A stretch of DNA of 64,000 nt from Sarcocystis neurona (taxonomy: Eukaryota > Apicomplexa > Conoidasida > Eucoccidiorida > Sarcocystidae): positions 1,322,895 to 1,386,894 of the forward strand of contig KL647307.1 of NCBI GenBank assembly GCA_000727475.1. Reading direction: 5' to 3'. Position numbers and translations under genes: made by a program. Shown piece by piece: positions 1 to 11,397 of this stretch. Below the pieces are notes generated by a model. That model did no database searches, was not told the DNA's origin, and worked only from the letters and a program-made list of their open reading frames with translations. Every line of letters begins with the position of its first letter. Position 1 is the first letter of the stretch.

Positions 1-384
1 CGCTCTTGTGGGTACGTCACGTCAATGGGGCAAGCACCTGCGCGAAAGTAAAGTGGGCTGGAAACTTGGTCAGCCGACCAGAATGCGGCGAACACCTTGG
101 TGAGGTTGCGTACAATTCGGCAAGTCAGAAAGCACGACACGTTCGCAGCAGTTCCAATCGATCTGCATTATTTGAGTCACAACTACAGAATTCAATAACA
201 TAGTGTCCGCGTACTGCAGCTCGCGCACTTCTGGGTAACGCAGCCTCAGCAGAACGAATCAGTGAGCTGCTAGTCTCCGCAATAGAATTCTGGAGGATGG
301 GTACTTGTACGTTTCACTGGTGCACACGATCACATTACAAGCCCCTGGAACACGAAAAGACAAAGACCATGATTTCTTTCTCAC

Positions 385-3033
385 CACGAGCTTGTCGTAT
401 TCTTCCTGAAAAGGCGATTTCAGATCATGTACAGTCTCAAGGCGCTTCTCCACGCGTTCGTTTTCCTGCGTGGCCTAAAGCAACACATCCGGAGGCACAG
501 CAGCTACAGCGAATGCGTCAGTTAAATGGACTTTTCTATCCGTGTGTAAGACACTGCTGTGTATGAGATTAATCCCGGATGCGTTGTCGTAAGCAGTCAT
601 CTTCATGTCGATATGCACCACACTCTGCGAACGTTTATACGTTTAAATGTCGATCTGACATCTGCACACATATGTACGCGCATTTGTGGGTACAGAAAAG
701 CACATGTCGTGCATCGCACAAGCACCAGCGCAACAATGGAGGTCTAAATGCAGACATCTACGGGTGTGCAAATCTTTGCCTCAAAAGCATGCGTCGAGTA
801 CGGAGACGGTCATATCTATACCCTTGAGACTTCTGACCACTTGTTGGTCCGCTATAGGCATTCCCCTGCATGATACAGTTTTAGGAAGCCTTTAAACCGA
901 GTAAATATTCCCGCTGAAATGCGACCTACACAGGAATGCCGTAATACTTCTTTCCCCGGACACCGTTCGACTAGGCCAACAGGGAATGCGACCGGTCTCA
1001 ATATTACCGATGTCTCTTTAATATGCCTGAGGCTTACACGTGGAGAGATAAGCAGCGCACAGCTTATTGTATTTTCCAGGTGTATACATATCTGTTAACT
1101 GGCTGTTGAACTGCTTCAATCGCAAGTAGTCCCCTCCACTTTTTCTTCTCCAAAAACTCTTGCGTGTAACGGGCTGAGCAGTTCAGGTGCAACTCCGCCC
1201 GCTTTCCCGTGAAGGCGTGCGCACCCTCAGCTGTGGGCGTCTAGTGATGCATGCACGTACAAATGGATTAAACATGAGATCATGCGGGAGAGAAAATCCG
1301 CGTCGTCTCCAGTTGTAACTGGATATCAATTCCAGGAAAACGGGCACAGTATAGAGAGTAGCCATTTACACACGCGCGCGCCTACAGGAAAAAAGTCAAT
1401 TAGTGTCAACCAAGGTATAGCCCTCAGGATACTTACGTATATTGGTCTGTAGACAAACAGAAGTACACGTAATTGTATGTAATATGAGAGACGTGTCCAG
1501 CGTTGTGTACAGAAAGAAGACACATAATCTCCACTACCTTCTGCAGACTTGCAGCGCTACTTTTGATATCCCGCTGGATCTGGTCGCATTCAATCTGCGC
1601 CTTCTTCAATTCCAACCTGTCCTTTTGCAGTTGCTTCACCAGTTCTGCCTTGACAGCAGCGTGCTGTCCTGCGGCTGTGTTCGTGTCAAGGTATAGTCCG
1701 AGCTGCTCGAGAAAGACCTGTGTACGTTGCCAGTAAAGCTTCCTGCTGCTGCTATTGTGCCGCTCTAAAGTGTTCCGTATTGCCCCACCGTCGTCCATTA
1801 ACTGCGAGGCTGATGATCTGCGACAACATGACACAACAGAAGTTGAAGGAATATTACAGGCTCGTTGCGTGATATATCTGAGCAGCAGGGTGCCACAGCT
1901 GGAGACCCGTAGAGGTTACAGAAAAATGTTTTTGTATGCATTTGTGGAGGACGACAAAGCGTAAAGGCTTCCCGTACGCGAACGCAGCTTTCGTAGGTCT
2001 ATACGGGCGCCTGTTGGCTGGCTGCAAGGAAATTTTTTTCGATTTTTTGCAGGGGACCATGCTCTGGGCGTCGTCCTTGCTTGGAACGCGCACGTATAAG
2101 ATAAGCGTGGGTGGCGGTAGGGGACCTATGTGAGTTTCTCCCCAGCGCACACAGTGTGACTTAGAAACCGATTTCTGCATCTGTCTATGCGCCGGTTTGC
2201 CGTTCCAGCCATCCATCTACCTGTCGGCCTTGTGAATACGTGGTCACGCAGGAGCACGCACGTGAGTGTGGAGATGAGCACGAGTGTTATTCGCATCTGT
2301 TCAACTTTAGGGGTGGAAAGGTCACTACTTTCTGTATGCCTCACCGCGCACTTTCCAATTCCTGCACACGTGACAGAAGTCGTTGGTATGCCGCCAGACC
2401 CAATTTTGAGGCAAATTCTGCGTCATCTTCCGAGGCTACTGGTGCGGCTGCTACTGTGCCACCTGCTAAGTCTCTTCCGGTTACTACACTTGCTGCTGAT
2501 GTTGTTGTTGCTCTCCTTCCTACTGCTGTTGACACAGCACTCGATGGGTCCAAGCTAGTGACGACAGCAGGCTCCGCCGCTTCCCACAGGCAACACGCGT
2601 TGTCACGATCGGCGCTGCCTGCTGCTGGTTTCAGCTGTTGCTGCCTCCATATCGCTTCTCGTCCGTGTCGGAGTAGAGCGCGGCTGAGAGACACGAGCTG
2701 CTGCAGAGCGGGAGCTGCTGGTATTGACGTATCTAAGGAGACGCCGTCTTTAGACAAATCCACGCCTGTTTGTTTCGCTACGAGACTGGCTGCATCACGT
2801 GTAATGGCCACACGGTGCTCCACATTCTCAGAATTGTTTGCCTCCCAGTTCAAGAGCACCTGCTTCTTTGTGACTGGTAGAGTAGAAGCGCAGCAGCAGT
2901 CCAACAGCCACACGAGAACACGTCCTACATGGGGGAAGCGCCCTTTGCAATGGAAGTCTCGGACTGACACAGGGCGACCATCGTAACCGAGAGCTAGCAA
3001 CAAAGCATTCAGCCGCCTAACGTAGACCGCCAT
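385..3033 (-). CDS. IFT38: Intraflagellar transport protein 38 (CLUAP1/qilin family), 3' end outside window
   Basis: Three minus-strand exons are visible: 3033-2345, 1817-1538 and 465-385. Junction phases agree (CG|A, then phase 0), giving 350 residues. The start MAVYVRRLNALLLALGYDGR parallels the CLUAP1 N-terminus, followed by a calponin-homology-like segment (about residues 1-115, with KGRFPHVGRVLVWLLD). Exon 2 encodes a coiled coil (VKQLQKDRLELKKAQIECDQ). Exon 3 carries the family signature ENERVEKRLETVHDLKSPF followed by QEEYDKLV, then a GTGAG donor. In other eukaryotes IFT38 is a subunit of the IFT-B2 train, needed to build flagella and cilia; in coccidia the flagellated stage is the microgamete, so expression in male gametes is an inference. 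The acidic and coiled C-terminal part expected of the family is not found between 1 and 384 and probably lies to the left of the window. An Ala/Thr/Val-rich insert fills residues 150-205. Family assignment is firm; the exact exon edges are predictions. Confidence 0.85.
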
Positions 3034-5765
3034 GCTTAAGCACTATACGGGGAGATGACGACGCGAAGATAAAAAGACTCTTAGGAATGGTGCCAGGATG
3101 AGCAGAACAGGGAAACTCCGGTGCAAAAGCCGGCGAGGCAAACGTCGGCAAGATGAGTAGTCTGATGAAACACTATCGTCGTAGCAGTGCTTCGTGAACC
3201 AGCTGCGGCAGCTCTGAGCCATGTAAGCGCAGCTTGTGTCACCTGGTGAAGATGCGCAGGAAGACTGCCACGTCGGCTGGAGTCACCACGCTACCGCGGT
3301 CGTGGTCACGACGTGTTTTACGAAAGAGGTGCAACGAAACCGCCAACATGCTAAGCACGAAGACGGCATCTACAATACGCTAGAGACGTACGACGCGCCG
3401 CCTGCCTCTCCCGTCGGTGCAGTTGTTCTCTTCTACAGCGCCGTCTGTCGTGTTGATATCTCTGATTGTCGCCGTCGGTACTGCTCCTGATTGTTACGCC
3501 GCTGGTGCTGGCGCTGCGGCTGCTGCTCTGGAGTTTTACTGTTGGACTGCTTGATAGATCTGCAGCACGCCATCTCTGTGCTGCCATATCTTCACTGCTG
3601 CCATCACCTTTCGCTTCAACTCCAATGACAAAACCCTCGTCTCCGCGCGTGCAAAGGCATCACCTGCACTCCTTGGTACATTCAGGAGTCAAAATGTTAC
3701 ACCGAGTACCGTCACCACTCTACAGTTACTGCGCAGTTTCGGGTAACGCCTTTCAATTACTTCTTCAACTTTGCATTAGAGGAAGTTTTCAAAAGTGTTC
3801 AGCATTGAGTTCCCCGTCCACTTTCGAAAACAAAGATAAGCTCATAGATGCAAACGGTCTACGTAATGCCGCCGCGGAACACGGATATGCGGCAACGTCT
3901 ACAGGGATCAATTGTCGATCACTTGTACGTACGCGCAAGAGTAGGTGGACTTCTGTACACTTGGTTGTGTCAAAGTTTGAGTTTATGTGTGAATTTTTGT
4001 ATTCGTATGCGCTAGCCCCTTTCGAGGAAATCTGTGTCCGACGCTACAAACGAGCAAAAAGATAACTGTTTGTTCACGCTTACGGCCGAGGTGTCCAGCC
4101 GACGAGCTGTCCGTTTAGTATGCTGCTGCGCGCAACGGCGTAGAAGATTGACGTGGGTGAGGACGTGTCCAGTTATGCAACACAGTGAATAACGCTGTTA
4201 CTTCGCTAATGTGAATAGAACTACGAATTTGTACGAGTGTGAGGAGGTGAGCGTGCCTGCGCCTCACGTGCTCTGGGTACTTGTCTGTGCGCTCGCTGAT
4301 ATTTTCACGGACCTGCGTACGGACTGTGTGCTGTGTGGCTGCCTGTGAGTGCATCACACTTTCACAGCCGTGATCTCATTGATTACTATAGAGGCTAGAC
4401 TTCCAATTTACAAAGCTGGAGGTTCTTTTCGGTGCTGTGCGGCCGCATATCAATTATTCCAGCACCGCCCTAACGTCTGCACGCATGCGTCAAGTATAGC
4501 ATGTGTCCGCAGATTTTTGTCAATGACGTTCTCCATCGGCAGCGGGTATCCATCACTTGGCTGCGTGCACGACCTATGTTAAGGTGTTAAAAATTTGGCC
4601 TGCCCACGTGGCCACGTGGGCGCCAAATAGTCACAATGCGCGGTCAAAATTACATCTGGCGCTTCAGTGCTGCAATATCTTTTTCGACATGCAGGGCTTT
4701 CCCGAAGGCACTGCCGTCTGCATCGATGCGCACGTGGCTCAAGGCCTCACGGGACTTTCGATGTTTCTTCACGGATCTCTTATATGTGAAGTTTGCTGAC
4801 CAAATTTGCGTGTAGGTTATGCCGAGAGTAAGACGCGTGTCGCCGCGAGAATTTCAAACAAGACACTGATAAAGAAACGCAACTGCGATGAATGCAGTGG
4901 TCCTAGTCTGGCGATAACTTTCAGTTCTCAGAAAATCTGTATAATGGTAGAGACTTGAAATTCTGCAGGCGTGCATGCCAGTCAAGCGCACCAGGCGGAA
5001 ACGTAAATGTACAGATTGGCATATGCGGACTATAGCGAAAACGATAAAAGGGAGCACACCCGTACGCCGGTAGCGGGGCAGCATACACATCACGTTCCTC
5101 GCGTGTCCTTCTCGTCCGCCTATATACCGCTGTTTACAAATGCATCCGTAAACATCCGAACACTCGTGTTTTGAGTGGAAGTGTATACCCAAGCATAAAA
5201 CGCAGCTAATAAAAATTGCAGATTCTGTGCATGCAGCAGAGCGAAGTCGTAAACCGTTTCACACGAGGTTTACGCGGGCCACGGGACAGAATCCCACAAG
5301 CTCTAAATTCGTTTCGTTCCGCGAAAATGTATCAGTTTACGTATAGGCACTTGCTGGTTCTTCTCAGGCCATGAAAACGGCACGTGGGGCCGCAAACGGA
5401 AAGTTAGCGAGAGTGGCTTTATTTACGTGCATCGAATTAGCTACGTTCGACCATGGGCTAGTACCTTGGCAAGTTTCATTTGGTACTCGAACACTCACGC
5501 TGCGATATGGCATTTTCCAGCTGCTCACAAACTGGAAATTATTTCTGTTTCCAAACTTGTAGACAGTGGCAGCAGTTTGAAATGCTCTGGCCTACTGCAT
5601 GCATATTCACTCCCATAGAGATTCACTATGAATACGTTAGTACAAATACAGCAGCATGGGCGGTTTTAATACAAACTTGTAGTTGCTTCAAAATCTTTTG
5701 GGAAATGTAGGCTGAAAATCAACTTACACGTGAGCCGCAAGGAGCGGACGCTCAAGTGCGCGACA
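3034..5765. other. Unassigned region upstream of IFT38
   Basis: No gene recognised. A plus-strand open frame at 3466-4065 (199 codons) reads Leu/Ser-rich and then basic; it lies in CTG-rich DNA where open frames arise easily, and I do not trust it. The IFT38 promoter should lie just above 3033. A 20-base palindrome sits at 4602-4621. The motif TGCATGC occurs at 4972, 5227 and 5596. Confidence 0.4.
4602..4621. repeat. Perfect 20-base palindrome with two CACGTG cores
   Basis: GCCCACGTGGCCACGTGGGC is its own reverse complement and contains two CACGTG hexamers 9 bases apart. The flanks extend the symmetry imperfectly: ATTTGG at 4594-4599 pairs with CCAAAT at 4622-4627. It could be a binding site for a dimeric regulator, or a chance or recombination-made inverted repeat. 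It lies 1.6 kb above the IFT38 start. Confidence 0.7.
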
Positions 5766-6545
5766 CTAAGGGCAGCGCTGCTGTGTACCCGGAAGAGTAG
5801 CCCAGCTTGGTCCAACGTAAGCGTTTTGTCCAAGTGCTCTATGTGCACTCAACTCCGCGAAGGGACCGCATTCAGGCCGAACAAGTGTCCAACAGCGGAC
5901 TTCGTAGGTGCCGGCCAAGGGCAGCGTGGATGTATCGCTTCCGTTTTGCTTTCGTAACGTGTGTGTGCGGAGATATTTGTTGTCAACCAGCGCTGCAGGA
6001 TCGAGCGACACGCTCCGGTTTGCCTGAAACACCGCATTCGATGGTAGCGCTTCACCACAATCGCATGTGTGTGCCTTTGGGAATACGCGTGCGTCGGAAG
6101 ACTCCTTTTGTGGTGCGTACTTGGCGCATGCACTTGATAAAGTGCAAGCTTCATTCCTAGATGTGCGTCTTTTTTCCTTACGTTGCCTGCAACGACGGTC
6201 TCCTCCTGCCGTTGCGTTGCGCAGATCCTTCTGACGGACTGAGATCTGCTGTTCCCGCTCGAAACCTATTGCCTGCCACAGTAAGTGGACACTATCGACA
6301 AACTTGATTGCTTGCGCGTACTGCGTCGATTTATCTCCATCGGCTGCCGCATGTTTTTTCAAGATCTGAAACTCGTATGATTGATTGCACACGGAATAAT
6401 GCTTCCACAACACTTTATAAGGAGACTGTCCGCCTAATCTAAGCGTCGCCGTCTCCACTGCGAAACCAAAGCCAAGCGCTGCCTGAAAACTAGGTAGCAG
6501 AGAGCCCACTGTTAAAATGCAAAAACTGAGCGACTCAAGCACCAC
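5766..6545 (-). CDS. Unrecognised coding candidate, about 259 codons open
   Basis: I do not recognise this product. The minus strand is open for about 259 codons, which is long for chance in DNA of this composition. There is no ATG near its upstream end; it would have to be an exon rather than a whole gene. The first 25 residues are hydrophobic (LSFCILTVGSLLPSFQAALG) and could act as a signal or membrane segment. Then comes a mixed region (GGQSPYKVLWKHYSVCNQSY), a basic stretch (RRCRQRKEKRRTS) and a Cys-containing tail (HTCDCGEAL). A second minus-strand open stretch, 7047-6535, overlaps its upstream end in another frame and may hold an adjoining exon (SEECKSVCGTLVKSTC). The Cys content and leader would fit a secreted protein, but that is inference only. 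It could also be a shadow of nothing. Confidence 0.35.
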   Translation of the reverse strand: MVLESLSFCILTVGSLLPSFQAALGFGFAVETATLRLGGQSPYKVLWKHYSVCNQSYEFQILKKHAAADGDKSTQYAQAIKFVDSVHLLWQAIGFEREQQISVRQKDLRNATAGGDRRCRQRKEKRRTSRNEACTLSSACAKYAPQKESSDARVFPKAHTCDCGEALPSNAVFQANRSVSLDPAALVDNKYLRTHTLRKQNGSDTSTLPLAGTYEVRCWTLVRPECGPFAELSAHRALGQNAYVGPSWATLPGTQQRCP

Positions 6546-7489
6546 AGTGTGTCACTGTGATGTACTGATACTCGATAGAGAACCCTGTATTCTTTGTCGG
6601 ATAATAGAAAGTGGCGCTACAAGTGGACTTTACGAGGGTGCCGCAAACACTCTTGCACTCTTCGCTGCGCGTTGATGACGATGTCTGTGTGGTGATTTGT
6701 GGAAAGTTTTCAACAGGCACGCACACACGTTTCGAGAGAAAAAGTGGGAATGCATTTAATGCTCTGCCCTTGTTGCGGGAGTCGCCCCGACTGTGTCCCC
6801 TTGAAAGACGAGGAAGGAATGTCATTTTCTGACTTATGAGCAGTTTTCGGACTTCTCTAAATGTATGTTGAGATTTACATTTTTGCTTCGCTGCAAGGGT
6901 CGGCACTGTTGCATTAATCGTTGGGCGTGCCTCGCACCTTCTGTAAGCAGTCGGTCGCTCCAGTTCTTCAGCCACTCGGGAAAGCAATCCTGAGCTGCTT
7001 CCATTTCCGCATGTGTTGTCGAAGTTGGTAGCTGCTATCGCTGTCAACGGCTGAAGAATATACCCACTAAATTCCTGCGTTCTTCTCTGGAGTTCCCCCT
7101 CAACAGGGATAAGTAATCCTCTTTTTTTGCGATGTAAAAATTACAGGCTCTAATGTTGGTGCATATAGGGATTTGCACACTTTGTAGCTGATTCAGACGC
7201 AGGCGATGCGTAGATACGTTTATCTATCCAAAACAGTTCTTTCTTGTGACAGGTGCACTTCCGCGGCGAAGGCTGGTAGCGTACAAAAAGCAAGGGGCCA
7301 GGTTGAGTGAGTGGCAAATAATGAAATATCGTCAACGGTACTAACGTTGATAACAAAAGGCAGACAGGGTGACGTCAGAACTTTTAAGAGTACCGATATT
7401 CCGTCGTTGCACCTTTTTGTTGTCGTAGTCGGTGATATTTGTGGCTCCAAAAGCTCACAATTCGCGCATGGCAAAAAATACCAAAGCTG

Positions 7490-7509
7490 GATCCGACACG
7501 TGTCGGATC
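7490..7509. repeat. Perfect 20-base palindrome centred on ACACGTGT
   Basis: GATCCGACACGTGTCGGATC is its own reverse complement, centred on CACGTG. It is the second long perfect palindrome with this core in the first 8 kb. No gene is recognised on either side. Confidence 0.75.
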
Positions 7510-10500
7510 ATGCAAACGTGCTACCGTAACTCTGCTTCATACGTGCACCCAACACGGTCTTGCGACGATAATAATGCGACATTCTTTCATCTGTGTGGAA
7601 TTGATCCATGCGTCCACGCACGGGTACACTTTTGCTGCTTTTGAGAAGGCGCAGAACTGCACGTCATTTAACCGCTTGTCACTTTTCACACAGGAGCGCT
7701 GCCTGTTTTGCGAGAAGGCAGTAGCACGTAGGACACCCTAAATCGCGTACAACCCAAGAGCAGCACACACAGCAGAGCCAGAGAGAGGCCTACGGCTCTT
7801 TATGCCGGAATAGTGGCAACACGTAAACAGACAGCTTCGACAACACTATCCCGTTTGGTAACAGCAGCAGCATGAGCAAGAGCCGCTTTGCGTACGTGAG
7901 CAATTAAATCTGGAGCGGTTGTTTCCTGTGCCCGGCAGCACGTCGGAGCTCGCGTGCGAAATTCGACAAATGGCATTAACGCAGAGGAAATGCCTGGCAA
8001 AAAGCGGTGCGTCTCCTTTGGAAGAGGGAGATCCCGAGAAGTCCGCCGATGGAGAGAGATGTTTTTCGAGGTCGAGGGGGCGCCACGCCCGCTGCCTCGA
8101 CTCGCAAGAAGACGAAATCAGACGCGAGTATGGTTCATGAAGACACTTCAGTAAAAATAAAAATGCTGTGCATCCGACAGAATTTGCTCTCTTTGAACTC
8201 GTAACTCATGTGTTTTCAACACCGCTTACGGCTGAATGTGTTTCTAAACAGAGACTGTGGTACCCTATCGCTGCGTACGCGAGTGAATGAATAGGGCTTC
8301 GCCGCCGGCTATACATAAAGTCTAAAGTGACTTCTTATCCATGAAAAAGGGTCGCGTATATCTGTGGAAAACTGTGCTTCGACGTCCAGGTTTCCCTGTG
8401 CTGTGCTGGCAAAAGCGATTTTTCGAAAAATGTCTGAAGGAGATGAGCGAGCTGGTGCGTATCCTCATGAGGACCACTCCTTGTGTAGAGGCAATTCTGA
8501 TGCTTTTTGACCATGCAGGGCTCCACCTTTGGAAGCAAGAGTAAAGCAAGAAGTTGACGCGCTTCTCTTTAAGCAAACCTACTCGTACGCCTGCCCGTTC
8601 AGCTTACGAGGAAGCTGCGAAAGCACATACGTTCACGTACAGCCGTGTAGACAGGAAGTGGTACAGCGAACATAAGCGTACGTAGAAACAGCCAGACCAA
8701 TACTTAAGCGCAAGCACATGCGATGAAACACGCGTATACGCAGAGAGAACTTTACCTTTGTGAACAATTGTCGACAAATATGTCGCTTCATATCAGCGGT
8801 GTAGGACAGTTGACCGCGGGACCTAAATGCGTACGGCGTAGAGACTGAGTAGTGAGGTGAACGCTTAGTAAACGCACTGAAAGTGAACCACTACAGTACG
8901 GCGGAAACCGCAAGGACGAGGAGAGCATGGCGCAGGTGCCCTGCACTCCCCTGTACGGGACTTCAGGACTACGAGGCAATATAACTACAAGCAGACGTTG
9001 CATACATGGAGATGCTAACGCCACGTAGTTTACGTTGCCTACAGTGTAAGTAAAGGAATGGAAAGACCGGTCGAGACGGGGTTCTACACATTCGAAATAA
9101 TGTCCACAGTAACAACTTGTCGGCATGGGAAGGATTTGCAGAGTTCGACGTTGTCCAGCGAAACCAAACGCAGGACCTACACATAAGGCTCTCCCGGTGT
9201 TTTCCCTCCCCCGCGAGTGTTGTCGCATTGCAACAGTACAGTCTTAAGGATGTCCCATGAGGAGGGAGCTTTGCACGAAGGAAATATGACTTGGAGACTC
9301 GAGCGCTACTCTTCGTTTGCTGGTAGCTACTGACAAAGTGTCGTTGTCGCTAAAGGGGTATAGTCAAGCAATCAATTACACATCTTGCGTCACTACACCC
9401 TTCAAGAAAGAAAGTTCGTCCCCGTTCTACTCAGGGTAAAATCCATCTTCTGCACTTTCGTCTCCCTCGGAGCACATGCACGGAACCAACACAGAAAGAA
9501 ACCGTCATAAGGAGCTGGGAAGGCTCCGACAAACTAGAGTTTGTTTTAGTGGTGCTGGAGGCAGGCGAAGATTATACCGTGATGCACCGACCATTCAGGC
9601 ACTTGGTTTTCTCTCATTTTTCAAATACCTGTAAGGCAGTATACGAACTCATGCTGCGCAGCTCATTCCAAGCATCTGTATTCTTCTTAATGTTGCGATC
9701 TTGCACAGAAGACGTCCCCTACGTGACGACGTTTCCCTTGAGGACCTGAAAACAGCGCAGTCCAGACAAAAAGTTTCCGCACGCAGGTCAGATGCGGCAG
9801 AGTGTGTGCAGTGGCAACAAAATCAGTGACACATCAGTCGACGAAAAAGTCCAAAACCTATGTAACACCAAATAAGCATGTTAGCAGTAGGAATTCTATC
9901 TGTTTTGTCGGACTTCCTGGCCACACACGAGTAAAGACTGATTTGACAAAAGCGGCGAGAAAGATGTTACGAGTGCAACTTTTTGATCAAACAGACTAGG
10001 GGGAAATAGTGCCGCCGCGCTGAAGAAACTGACAGCGCAGAGTAAGTGCTGAACGAAGCACGGAGGTTTGCGCAAGACCCGCAGGAACGTTGTGTGGTCG
10101 GTAGCTTCTGGCGACACAGGTAGCTGCAAGAAGACAGGCGACGCGTCCGTACATAAGCAAGACCACGCTGTGAGCACAAGAGGTGCAATCACACCAACTG
10201 TTTCACTCTAAACCTCGACCTCTGACATATAAGTAGATTCGGGAAGATAACTCACGCATAAGTGATCTGGTACCATGACGAGACATGCAAAAATCAGTCA
10301 AGCCGTGTGAGCTCATTGGCCCGATTACTGCGTAGGAGGACTCTGGACTTCGTTCTTTGTCCGTTACGAAAAGTAGCTATTCAGTTCAGCCTGCGATTTC
10401 TAAGCCTTCATTGGAGGAAACTCTTATTGGCGAAGAAGAAGGAAAACGCCTGGTGTAGAATTTGGTTCGCATATGCGTGTTTTACCTGGCGCTACGTAGG

Positions 10501-11355
10501 TCTCAGGACTCGACAGTAATTCCCATTTGGACTTTTTCTGATACTTTTGCAGTGTCCCGTTAGAGGAGATGCTGCAAGAAATTGTCACTCACCGGCGCAA
10601 GACGAACGAGTCAACATATCTGTCGTAAGGGCAGTCGCTGGACATAACATGATGAGCAGCGGCAGGGTCAAATAAGTACATAAACAATTACTTTTTTCTC
10701 AGATAGACCTCATTTCCCTGATCCTCACGTTGAAATCATATGAATATTCTGTGAACGCTTACTGCAGACGCCCACGCAGCGGAATTTGTGAAGTAGCCAC
10801 ATGTATATTCTCTTGAAGAGTTACAAGGGGAGCTACTGAAAATCGTACATCTAGAGAAGTGCTCCTGTGCTGCCGTTCCGTAGATGAATAACATCTAGGT
10901 GGATGTGCTGCCGAGGTGAACAAACCCTAGCTTAGTGCGAAGAGACATTTAGATACGGATGCATAGACGAAACAGATGTACCTACACATGTACACAAGTT
11001 CCCGTTTATGTTGCCGTGTACCCCCTGGTGCACTTACACCAGTACGTGCACTCTGTCCGTAGACTCGTGCATAACCGATTCACGTATAAAAGTGACACAC
11101 ACAGTTTTCCTGCTGGGCAGAAGAGCTGAATTTTGCTCAGAGTGGCATCGCTTTCATCCGTGTGCGTTATGGCAACAATACGCACGTCGCTCAGTCACGC
11201 AGGTGTGTGTGTTCTACGAGAACTCGCCTCGGCGGAGACTATTCACACGCGTGTGCCACAACAAACAACGGAACACGCACTTGTGTGTCGCTCCACATCT
11301 GGTGTGCAGTCACGCGCGTCTGTGCAGTACGCGGGAGGCTCAGCCGTTGAATTTG

Positions 11356-11397
11356 CTATTGGTGTGCACCAATAGGGTTTTCGTGTAATTACACGAA
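11356..11397. repeat. Twin adjacent palindromes
   Basis: Two palindromes lie four bases apart. 11356-11375 has 9-base arms around TG (CTATTGGTG and CACCAATAG). 11380-11397 is a perfect 18-base palindrome, TTCGTGTAATTACACGAA. Function unknown; paired hairpins or a bipartite binding site are possible. Confidence 0.75.

Noticed and set aside
1..384. Remaining IFT38 exons
   Set aside because: I searched the minus strand for the expected next coiled-coil segment and found no frame with family similarity and a good acceptor.
2240..2986. 248-codon plus-strand frame
   Set aside because: Exactly antisense to IFT38 exon 1, which has clear family similarity.
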